Shown here one piece after another: positions 13,512 through 21,400 of a stretch of DNA of 41,573 nt. Numbering within the stretch: position 1 is the stretch's first letter; each line of letters opens with the position of its first letter. The notes under the pieces are model-generated. The model was not told the origin of the DNA, ran no database searches, and was given only the letters and a program-made list of their open reading frames with translations. A program made the position numbers and the translations under genes. The stretch comes from a virus, in IMG/VR virus record IMGVR_UViG_3300048625_000197, positions 1-41,573 of that record; one strand, 5' to 3'.

Positions 13512-14060
13512 ATGAGCGACATCGCAACCGACGAACTAGGCGACTTCTTCGACTACATATGGGGCGACACTGAAGGCTACGTGTACCTCCCAGTGCAGCC
13601 CGCACCGTACGGCCCGAAAGACTGGCAGGGCTTCATGTTCCAGTGGCCTAAGCAGCGAGCTGGCGTAATCCGCCACGTGCTCCGTCACGCTGCCACTGAA
13701 GCCAACGTCTTCTACAGCCCCGCCATCTTCAAAGCAGCCAGCCCTAAGAAGGATGCAGTGCTCGGATCATGGGTGCTCTGGGTTGACTTCGATGGTAACG
13801 CCCCTGCTGAGTGGGATGGCAAAACTATCCCTAAGCCAACTCTTCGTGTACAGTCATCATTGCCCGGTCACGAACACGTGTACTGGCGCTTGGACGAATT
13901 CGTAACCGACATCCCCATGCTGGAAGACCGCAACCGTTCCATCGCCTACCTACTCAGTGCTGACACATCGGGTTGGGACGCTGACCAAATCCTGCGCCCT
14001 ATCCACACGATCAATCGGAAGCGTAACCTCCCTGTCGCTATTAAGGAGTGGGAACTATGA
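13512..14060 (+). CDS. Minimal AEP-type DNA primase
   Basis: 182 residues after the leader AGTTAGGACAAAC. Motif I is WVDFDG (D92-x-D94). Motif II is the S-x-x-PG-x-H block at 115-122 followed by VYW. Motif III holds D156 in GWDADQILR, and a conserved RPIHTIN-x-K follows, as in RepB-type archaeo-eukaryotic primases. These are usually fused to helicases or longer; this one is only the catalytic core and sits directly ahead of a RecA-fold helicase gene, so the two likely work as a primase-helicase pair. ATGA overlap joins it to the next small gene. Confidence 0.75.
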   Translation: MSDIATDELGDFFDYIWGDTEGYVYLPVQPAPYGPKDWQGFMFQWPKQRAGVIRHVLRHAATEANVFYSPAIFKAASPKKDAVLGSWVLWVDFDGNAPAEWDGKTIPKPTLRVQSSLPGHEHVYWRLDEFVTDIPMLEDRNRSIAYLLSADTSGWDADQILRPIHTINRKRNLPVAIKEWEL

Positions 14061-14248
14061 GCGCGTACACACACCACGACGACTGTTCAATCAAAGACCC
14101 GTGCCTGCGTTGTAAAGAGTTTGGTGCGACTCAGGAACGTGAACGCATTATCGCGCTACTAGAAACCGAAGCTGGTAGACACGGCAACCCTAACGCGAGC
14201 AATATGATTTTGTTGCTTATCGCGCTTATCAAGGGAGACGACAAGTGA
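14057..14248 (+). CDS. Small zinc-knuckle protein, 63 aa
   Basis: ATG at 14057 overlaps the primase stop as ATGA and is preceded by AAGGAG about 7-8 nt away; the GTG nine nt earlier is less likely. H6, H7, C10, C16 and C19 (HHDDCSIKDPCLRC) form a likely metal site. Then come a helix (QERERIIALLETEA) and a hydrophobic helix (MILLLIALIKG). The pattern of a Cys knuckle followed by a RERIIxLLE helix is one I recall from small actinophage proteins. Coupled to both primase and helicase, so it may be an accessory factor. Confidence 0.65.
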   Translation: MSAYTHHDDCSIKDPCLRCKEFGATQERERIIALLETEAGRHGNPNASNMILLLIALIKGDDK

Positions 14249-15504
14249 GGTCTTACTCGCTCAGCTCCTTCGGGCACATAACCTCTGCCAAAGAACTTGT
14301 ATCAAGCAAGATTCTCGAAGAGGTGCTGCCATCTATTGACGACGTAAAGACACTCGCCAAATGGACACCCGAGATGCTCGACCTGTTCAATATGGACAAG
14401 ACGATGGCTCTCGCCACCGATGACCAAGGCAGCAAGATCTTTGACCGCTCATCCGGCATGGCTCGCATGGCCTACTATGGCGCAGAGCAAGGCTGGTCTG
14501 ACGCACAGATCATGGCAGTGCTCATCGATGTAGACAATCGCTGGGGCAAGTACATCAATCGCCGCGATCGTGAGACACGCTACCTCATCCCGCTCGTGAA
14601 CCGCGCCCGACAGAAGCACGGCTACTCCGGCTCGCTCACTGACTTAGCCATGTCATCGCTACTACAACAGCAGAAACCTGTCGATGGTGCTGAAGCAACC
14701 AAGATGGTGTGGGGCTTTGACGAGTTCGTTAATGCTGAATTCAAAATCAACTGGATGCTCGAAGATCTCTTTGCTGTCGGCGGCTTCGGCCTGCTCGTTG
14801 CCCACCCCGGCGTAGGAAAGACAACGCTTGCCATTCAGATGGGAGCTCAGCTAGCCCTAGGCCACGAGACGTTCCTCAAGTGGAACAATTTGGGTGGTGC
14901 CAAAAAGGTTTTGCTGCTCAGTTTGGAGATGGGCAAGCCGCCACTGAACCACTTCCTATCGCTGATTAGCAACAGCTACGCCGACAAGAAGATGCTAAAC
15001 CGCAACTTCCTCGTGGCTCCATTCGGTACTCCGATTCCTCTCGATCAGCCAGAAGGCCAGCAGTTCCTTAGCAACCTGATGGATGAGTACATGCCTGACG
15101 TTGTGATTATTGACTCGTTGCAGAAGATTAGCTCGAAGGAGTTGACCGATGAGCAGGCAGTGAAGAGCCTGATCCATTACCTAGCAAACGTGCGAGCTAA
15201 GTACAACACCTCGCTGCTAGTGATTCACCACAACCGTAAGAAGCCGAACGATGCGCAGAAAAAGTCAGTAGAGCTGTCGGACGTGTACGGCTCGACCTAT
15301 ATTGCTACCGATGCTGACTTTGTTATGAACCTGCATGCTACGACAGAGAATGTGGTGGCTGTTACTATGGTCAAGAACCGTCTCGGGCCGACACCTGAGC
15401 CGTTCGAGATTCACCGTGATGAGAACCTAACATTTAGCATGGACTTCCAGAAGCTCCACCAGCAATTCATTAAGGACGACAGTGACTTCTTCGACATTGG
15501 ATAG
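14245..15504 (+). CDS. RecA-fold replicative helicase (DnaB/RepA-like)
   Basis: 419 residues from GTG at 14245 (GTGA overlap), with GGGAG upstream. An N-terminal helical part (about 1-150) precedes the ATPase: HPGVGKTTLA near 186-195 (Walker A), VLLLSLEMG (motif like DnaB H1a), DVVIIDSLQKI near 285-295 (Walker B) and LLVIHHNRKK near 325-335 (sensor). These mark the hexameric SF4/RepA group. It follows the AEP primase and precedes the polymerase, so it should unwind DNA at the fork. Its end overlaps the polymerase start by 23 nt. Confidence 0.85.
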   Translation: MRSYSLSSFGHITSAKELVSSKILEEVLPSIDDVKTLAKWTPEMLDLFNMDKTMALATDDQGSKIFDRSSGMARMAYYGAEQGWSDAQIMAVLIDVDNRWGKYINRRDRETRYLIPLVNRARQKHGYSGSLTDLAMSSLLQQQKPVDGAEATKMVWGFDEFVNAEFKINWMLEDLFAVGGFGLLVAHPGVGKTTLAIQMGAQLALGHETFLKWNNLGGAKKVLLLSLEMGKPPLNHFLSLISNSYADKKMLNRNFLVAPFGTPIPLDQPEGQQFLSNLMDEYMPDVVIIDSLQKISSKELTDEQAVKSLIHYLANVRAKYNTSLLVIHHNRKKPNDAQKKSVELSDVYGSTYIATDADFVMNLHATTENVVAVTMVKNRLGPTPEPFEIHRDENLTFSMDFQKLHQQFIKDDSDFFDIG

Positions 15505-17245
15505 CTATGAAGAACCCGCAGGGCGTGAGGTACTTCGTCGTTTATACGAAGCCAGCAGTACTCCGATTGCAGTCGATACCGAGACAACCGGATTTAATTG
15601 TGTCGGTGGAGACGACCGTTGTATTGGTGTCTCCATCGCCGCCTTGCTAGATGACGGGCCCGTATCTCACTACTACGGCATCGATCATGTTGTCGGGCAG
15701 AACGTAGATCCGAGCACGACAGCTCAGCTCAAGTACGTGCTAGAGCAGGAAGGTCGCCCACTCATCTTCGCTAACGTGCAGTTCGATGTGCTTGCGCTAG
15801 AGACTATTGACATCCACACGGCGGACAATCCATTCTGGGACATTCTGACTGTGGCGAATATGGTGGATGAGAACAATCCGATCCAGAAATCGCTGGCACA
15901 GCTATCTCTACGCTATCTGGATGAGCAGGGCAAAATCGACACTCCTCAGATTACCAAGGAGAAGAAGTCTGGCTGGCTCAACACGACACCGCAGGACATG
16001 TTCGAGTATGCGGTAGCTGACGCTGTAACTACGTGGCGTATTTGGGATCAACTGATAAAGCATCCTGAGTGGGCTGCTATCCCCGAGGACGTGTGGGATC
16101 AGAAGCAGAAACTTATCCGTGTGCTCATGCACATGCGTCGTCGTGGCATTATGATCGATCAAGATTTGGCTACAAATATGGTGCGAATTGGTGATGCCCG
16201 CATTGAGGAGATCAAGGCAGAGCTGGGCGTAAACCCCGCCAGCAATAAGGACATGTACGAACTCCTTATTGAGCAGCTCAAACTGCCAGTGCTAAAAGTA
16301 TCGAAGAAGACAGGCAAGCCTAGCTTCGACAAGTTTGCTATGGAAGAGTACGAGGAGCTGTTGGAGCGTATGGACTCGCCGGTAGCCAAACTCATACGAG
16401 AGTTCCGAGGCTGGCAGAAGGCCATCAGCGCCTCGTACAAGCCCTATCTGGAGCTGGTTGACAGCGATGGTCGTCTGCGGTGCTCCTACAAGACACACGG
16501 CACTGTCTCGGGCCGCCTGAGTTGCGCTGAGCCCAACCTGCAACAGATCCCCAAGGCATCCGACAAGCCGTGGAACGGCAAGGTTAAGGAGTGCTTCATC
16601 GCCAAGCCCGGCTATACCCTTGTCGAGTTTGACTACTCGCAGCTGGAGCTCAGACTTGGCACAGCCTACGCCAACGAAGAGTCTCTCAAGACTGTCTTCG
16701 CTGAAGGCCGAGACATCTTCGATGAGATGAGCGCACAGCTCGGTATGACCCGGCAGGATACCAAGACACTTGTCTACTCGATGCAGTATGGCGCAGGTGA
16801 GAAGCGCATCATGGCAGCGTTTGGTGTAGACCAGCCCGAAGCCAAACGCCTACGCGAGAACTACTTCAACACATACCCACGCTTCAAAGCCCTGTCGGAC
16901 GTAGCCTCAGAGCGGGCAGCGCAACTAGGTAAGGTCAAGATCTGGTCAGGACGTTACCGCCACTTCCAGTACCCTAGCGAAAGCTACAAGGCCCTTAACT
17001 CAATCATTCAAGGCGGAGCTGCCGACATCGTAGAGCGCATCATGGTACGCGCCTTCGACCAGATCGACAACCCTGAATGTCGCCTGCTATTGCAGGTACA
17101 CGACTCTCTCATGTGGGAAATCAAAACCGACAAGGTGGACTACTACTTTGAGAAAATCCAGACCCTCATGGAGGATGTGGAACCGAAAGACTTCGATGTG
17201 CGCTTTGCTGTCGATGCGAAAATACTAGGAGGTAAGAATGAGTGA
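15482..17245 (+). CDS. polA: Family A DNA polymerase with 3'-5' exonuclease
   Basis: 587 residues from GTG at 15482, with AAGGA about 9 nt upstream; the only nearby ATG is out of frame. Exonuclease motifs are VDTETTG (D32, E34), ANVQFDVLAL and YAVADAVTTW. Polymerase motif A is EFDYSQLELRLG near 382-393, motif B RQDTKTLVYSMQYGAG near 424-439, and motif C LQVHDSLMWEI with D541. The 5' nuclease domain of bacterial Pol I is absent, as in phage T7-type replicative enzymes. Motif B lacks the extended thioredoxin-binding features I could check. Replicative polymerase of the phage. Confidence 0.93.
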   Translation: MTSSTLDSYEEPAGREVLRRLYEASSTPIAVDTETTGFNCVGGDDRCIGVSIAALLDDGPVSHYYGIDHVVGQNVDPSTTAQLKYVLEQEGRPLIFANVQFDVLALETIDIHTADNPFWDILTVANMVDENNPIQKSLAQLSLRYLDEQGKIDTPQITKEKKSGWLNTTPQDMFEYAVADAVTTWRIWDQLIKHPEWAAIPEDVWDQKQKLIRVLMHMRRRGIMIDQDLATNMVRIGDARIEEIKAELGVNPASNKDMYELLIEQLKLPVLKVSKKTGKPSFDKFAMEEYEELLERMDSPVAKLIREFRGWQKAISASYKPYLELVDSDGRLRCSYKTHGTVSGRLSCAEPNLQQIPKASDKPWNGKVKECFIAKPGYTLVEFDYSQLELRLGTAYANEESLKTVFAEGRDIFDEMSAQLGMTRQDTKTLVYSMQYGAGEKRIMAAFGVDQPEAKRLRENYFNTYPRFKALSDVASERAAQLGKVKIWSGRYRHFQYPSESYKALNSIIQGGAADIVERIMVRAFDQIDNPECRLLLQVHDSLMWEIKTDKVDYYFEKIQTLMEDVEPKDFDVRFAVDAKILGGKNE

Positions 17246-17414
17246 CGAATTCTATGAATGGCTGAGACAAGGTATTGAGGCTGGCTGGGTCAGTGATGTT
17301 GTATGCGACACGCACGAAGGCTTGCCTCAGACCGAGGTTGAGCAGGACGAGTGGGAAGAGGGCAGCGATCCTTGCATCCACGGTGTCCGCGTATGGATTG
17401 ATGGAGCCCCCTAA
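17238..17414 (+). CDS. Small hypothetical protein with conserved Cys/His, 58 aa
   Basis: ATG at 17238 overlaps the polymerase stop by 8 nt; AGGAGG lies just upstream. WVSDVVCDTHEGLPQTEVEQ and WEEGSDPCIHGVRVW include C23, H26, C47 and H49. This short Trp/Glu-rich protein with a C-x-THEG-x-P core is a type I recall near replication genes of actinophages; no function is known to me. Coupled to both neighbours. Confidence 0.7.
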   Translation: MSDEFYEWLRQGIEAGWVSDVVCDTHEGLPQTEVEQDEWEEGSDPCIHGVRVWIDGAP

Positions 17415-17593
17415 TGCCCGCTTATTTGTACGGCTGCCCAGAGTGCGGCAGCACTAAAGAAGTAAAGCACTCAATTTCAGATGATCCAAAGATCATTTGC
17501 TCAAACTGTCCTTGCCCTATGGTGCGCCGCCCACAAACGACAGGCGTATCATTCAAGGGTGAAGGCTTCTACACGACCGATAAATTCAACTAA
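17414..17593 (+). CDS. FmdB-like zinc-ribbon protein, 59 aa
   Basis: TAATG overlaps at both ends. CPECG (8-12) and CSNC with a further PC (29-34) form a zinc ribbon, followed by VSFKGEGFYTTD, the C-terminal signature of the FmdB regulatory-protein family. In phages such ribbons often precede the RuvC-like gene, as here. Role unknown; DNA binding or partner to the resolvase is possible. Confidence 0.75.
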   Translation: MPAYLYGCPECGSTKEVKHSISDDPKIICSNCPCPMVRRPQTTGVSFKGEGFYTTDKFN

Positions 17594-18012
17594 TGATCCT
17601 CGTAGTAGACCCCGGTGATACCACAGGCATGGCTCTTTTCAGTGAGACGGGAGAGCTAGCCGAACGTGGTCAGTATAACTTCGATAAATTCATGGAGTTC
17701 ATTAGCGTACATCGAGATATCTCCCTAATTATTGTGGAGGACTATCGGCTACGCGCAGGTAAGCAAGCACAGCAGACAGGCAGCCGCTTTCAAGCAGTGC
17801 AGGTAATTGGAGCCCTCAAGTACTACGCCTACATTCGCGGAGCCGAGTTCACCCTTGTCGATGTACAGGCCAAGACGCTTGGAGCCATGTACTCAGGCGA
17901 GAAGCCGCCAAGTAATCACAAGCTCAGTCACCAAGTAGACGCGTCTAACATTGGCATTTATTGGTTTGTGAAAGAAAACATTATAGAACCTCCAGCATTG
18001 AAAGATCTATAA
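17593..18012 (+). CDS. RuvC-like Holliday junction resolvase
   Basis: 139 residues. D6 in ILVVDPGDTTG starts the RNase H fold; E49 in LIIVEDYRLR is the second acidic residue; and D116 in SHQVDASNIGIYW closes the active site. A glycine-rich loop with QTGSRFQAVQVIG lies between. Phage RuvC-like enzymes resolve branched replication intermediates before packaging. Last gene of the rightward arm, overlapping the zinc ribbon by TAATG and followed by two terminators. Confidence 0.8.
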   Translation: MILVVDPGDTTGMALFSETGELAERGQYNFDKFMEFISVHRDISLIIVEDYRLRAGKQAQQTGSRFQAVQVIGALKYYAYIRGAEFTLVDVQAKTLGAMYSGEKPPSNHKLSHQVDASNIGIYWFVKENIIEPPALKDL

Positions 18013-18052
18013 AAACCTATATACTTAGAACGTCGGTCGTCCTAACTGGCGT

Positions 18053-18085
18053 GGCCCCTGCGTAATCGGTTCCGCAGGGGCCTTC
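18053..18085 (+). terminator. Rho-independent terminator of the rightward arm
   Basis: GGCCCCTGCG and CGCAGGGGCC form a perfect 10-bp stem with a 10-nt loop, then TTCTTCT. Located 40 nt after the resolvase gene. Confidence 0.85.
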
Positions 18086-18108
18086 TTCTATATATGATAG
18101 AAGTGAAC

Positions 18109-18146
18109 GCCCCGGATAGCCTCTGACTCAAGCTCCCGGGGCTTTT
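18109..18146 (+). terminator. Second terminator in the convergent gap
   Basis: GCCCCGG and CCGGGGC form a 7-bp stem around a 20-nt loop, followed by TTTTG. It would catch read-through of the first terminator; for leftward transcripts the T-run is poor. Confidence 0.6.
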
Positions 18147-18147
18147 G

Positions 18148-18480
18148 TTATTTGCCGTTAGCTACGCGACGAAGCTTCCCAGCCTGCCCAGTGAGCCGAG
18201 CCTCGTGCTGGGCTAGCTCATCAAAGATTAAAGCATCATTCTCAGTTAGCTTACTTAGCTTGCTATCGAATTCTTTTTGCTCTGAAGCAATCGTATCTAG
18301 CTTCGCAAAGACAAGCTTAAATTTGGCATCCAGATCATCACGTAAATGCTGCGGGTGCGAGTTAGTAATCTCTTTCTTCGTCTCCTGAATTTTACGGTTC
18401 AGAAACCAACCCACAATAAGCAAAATAAGAGGGCTAATCAGCCATTGAAGAAGGCTTACCCACCAAGATTCGACAGTCAT
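18148..18480 (-). CDS. Membrane-anchored coiled-coil protein, DUF2746/holin-like
   Basis: 110 residues, last gene of the leftward arm. An N-terminal hydrophobic helix (WVSLLQWLISPLILLIVGWF, about 7-27) is followed by a basic stretch and a coiled coil to residue 100. The SHPQHLRDDLDAKF segment resembles the N-H-x-x-NLRDDLD motif I recall from DUF2746 membrane proteins near actinophage lysis genes. It may be a second holin or a spanin-like lysis factor. A second holin candidate lies at 40412 next to the endolysin, so this copy is more likely accessory. Confidence 0.6.
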   Translation of the reverse strand: MTVESWWVSLLQWLISPLILLIVGWFLNRKIQETKKEITNSHPQHLRDDLDAKFKLVFAKLDTIASEQKEFDSKLSKLTENDALIFDELAQHEARLTGQAGKLRRVANGK

Positions 18481-18492
18481 AATACTTTTATT

Positions 18493-21400
18493 CTAGTAGG
18501 GGCTTCGTGTGGATTGAGCAGCAGCAGCAGCATTACGCTTCTCAATTTCAGCAGCATTGATGTAGCTTTGCTTTGACATATTCTGAAGACCCAAACCAGT
18601 TACCCAGTTAGTCGCAGTAATAAACTGATCAAAAGGAGTCTTATTACCAGCGGTAACTGCATACTGCGGATCAATACCTTTACCGCTAAGCAAACTAACT
18701 GGGGTACCTGTAACTGACGTACCAGTAATGTTGGCTACATAGTTAAGTCCTGGAATGTTGGAGTCAACATAATCCGACAAATCTTTAATCTTAGCTCCGC
18801 TACCAAGTTGCTGTTGCGTTGCTAACTCAATAGGAATCTTTATGACAGGTGAAATCATTCCTGCAATGCCCTTACCCGGGTTGGCAATAAACTGGTTAAC
18901 CATATCTAGGTAAGGAATACCTAATGTAGTTGCATAGTAATTATGGTTAATTTGTACAAGGGGGCCTGTCATTCCCTCACGCAGAAATGAGGGGAACAAC
19001 TGGTCTGTCGGGAAAGGATCGGCTAGTGATACTGGGTCAATACCCATAGCAACTGCCGTGTTGTATGAAGCTTTAGGGATTGCCATGAAGCGCCCCGGAC
19101 GAGCCAGAATACCTTCAGCAATAACAGGAGCTGCCAAACGGAACCACGTATAGAAGGGGAATAGCAGGCGAAGTTTACGCTCTCCCGTAGCTAGCATGCT
19201 AGCATCCGGATGGGATCGACGTACCTTTTCCATTCCAGCAGTTACTAGATCTTCCCACGTTTTGTAGATACCTTTATCTTTATTGTTCAAAACAAACTGA
19301 TAGAAGTGAGCCATACGGTTGGTATTGTTTTGGAATTCTGACAAATCGCCAGCTTTTTTAGCAATTTTAGTGCCGCGAAAAGCCATAGCATTAGTAAGTT
19401 TCTGGATAAGTCCCGGAGTTTTTACGTCACCAATAACATCTTGAGACTGGTGATAAACGACAGGGCCACCGTGTTTCATGTAAGCCTCTACCATTGTCCC
19501 GTGAGTAAGCTCTCCCCATTTACTGTCGGTAAAATGCTTACCCATTGTAGGCATTTCCAGATCGCCTGCTGTAGATAGTTGTTTAGCCCAGTCAAGACCT
19601 TCATAGTTATTCATCAAGTAAAGACCGCGCTGTGCCTCTACATGTGATCGAGTAAAGTTTTTAAGGCCCTCTTCAAACATCTGAATTGAAGAGTCACTGA
19701 AGAAGTTACGAATGTGGTGGCCCAAACGGAGAACAGTAACACCAAACTTCCAGTTACCAATGATAGGTGTATACACTTCATTAATAAATTTGCCAAAGTC
19801 TCCCTTAAATCCCTTAGCTTCCATAGCAAGTTTTTCTACCTTCATAACTTGCTGGATAAGCTCTTCCGACATATAGGTGCCCTTGGGCATATGGGAAAGA
19901 AATGGGTGCTGGAAGGGGCTCATGTTGTCGGGAAGTTTTTTAAATCCCTCAGCAGCTACCTTTGAAGTAGCTCCCTCAATTTTTTGGAATAGGTTAGCTG
20001 CTTGCTTATCAGCAATCATCAAGCCAGCCCCATAGTGCAGCTTAGTAAGGAAGTCCATTGGGTCTGGAATATCTTTAGCCCACGACCCCCACTTCTGCAT
20101 AGCTGCCTCAAGCATGCTAATACCACCCTGCTCGTCAGCCCACTTCTTAACCATGTCCATTTCAAATGGAAATTCAAGACCAGCACGTTGCACATAGGCA
20201 GCAAAATCATCAATAGAAGCGTGGCCCATAGCCCACAAACTTGTTTCGCCCTCAGCCCCAGCAACACCAAATACTCGATTTACGAAGGGCTCCAAATCCT
20301 TACGAACCTGATCACCCTCTACGGCTGGCTTGCCCATAGCCATATCTCGGAAAGCCTGTTCTACCTTAGTTGTCGTACTTCCCTTAGATACAAAGCCTGC
20401 ATGCTTTTTCATTACAGATTCAAGCCCCTGCTCATAGCGAGCAATACCGCTAGTAAGGGCAATCTCTGTACGTTTATATGGCTGAATAACATCCTCGACA
20501 CCACGAGAAATATTAAAGAAGTTATCAAGTTTACTAGCAATGCCCATCTGCATACCCGTGTTCTTTACAGCGAGATCGTGAGCAATTGCATCAACAATAT
20601 TTCCAGCTGCATCAAAACCGTCTTCTTGTCGCTTAGCCGTATTGACCAGTTGCTCTCCCATGCGAGCATGGTAGGCACTATCTTCAACAGAGTTCTTAGT
20701 TGATACCTCAGCATCCTTAGCCGCTTGATCAGCTGCTTTCAGCTTGGGATTATTAACCCTATCTACAGTTTTCTTCTGCTTGACAATAGCCTGTGCCTCA
20801 TGAATAGCCTGTGGAGGAATACTATCTACGAGGTTCTTAGTAGAAATAGCTTGTGCTTCAGGAGTAACCTTCTGTAGCTTACCGACACGCCCTGCCTCTT
20901 CACCAATATTAGCTATCGCGCGAATACCTGCGGCTGTCCCAGGCCCGCTCTCAGCAGCCTTCTGAATAGTAGTACGAACAGTGGGGGTAAGTTTGGCTTC
21001 ATCTGCAATTCTACGAGCAATAGCCATCCCCTCATTATCCCCAATAATCTTGGCAATATCGGCAGTCGAGTTATCAAGCAGCTTAATAACTGCTTGTTCA
21101 AACTTGGCTGGGTCAGCCTTCAAATACCACCCCTTAATCCGCCCAGTCTTCTCATTAAAGTTTTCGATAGGAGTCATAAAGCTAGGAATATCTATAGGCT
21201 TTTTCTCCCCCGGAACATGCCCGTAAATCCCGTCCATCTTAGGATCAGTGAGGAAATTCTTAGCTGCATTTTCGCCCTTACCAGCTTCCTGTCGGAGGAT
21301 AGAGCTAATTGAACGCCCGGAAGGCAACTGCTTCTCAACAAGAGCTTCAGCGATATTGCTAAGAGGAATCATAGTGTCTGCGTTCAGCACCATCATATTC

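Noticed and set aside
20002-20703. Rightward ORF of 233 aa
   Set aside because: Lies wholly antisense to the 1713-aa gene, without SD or recognisable protein features.
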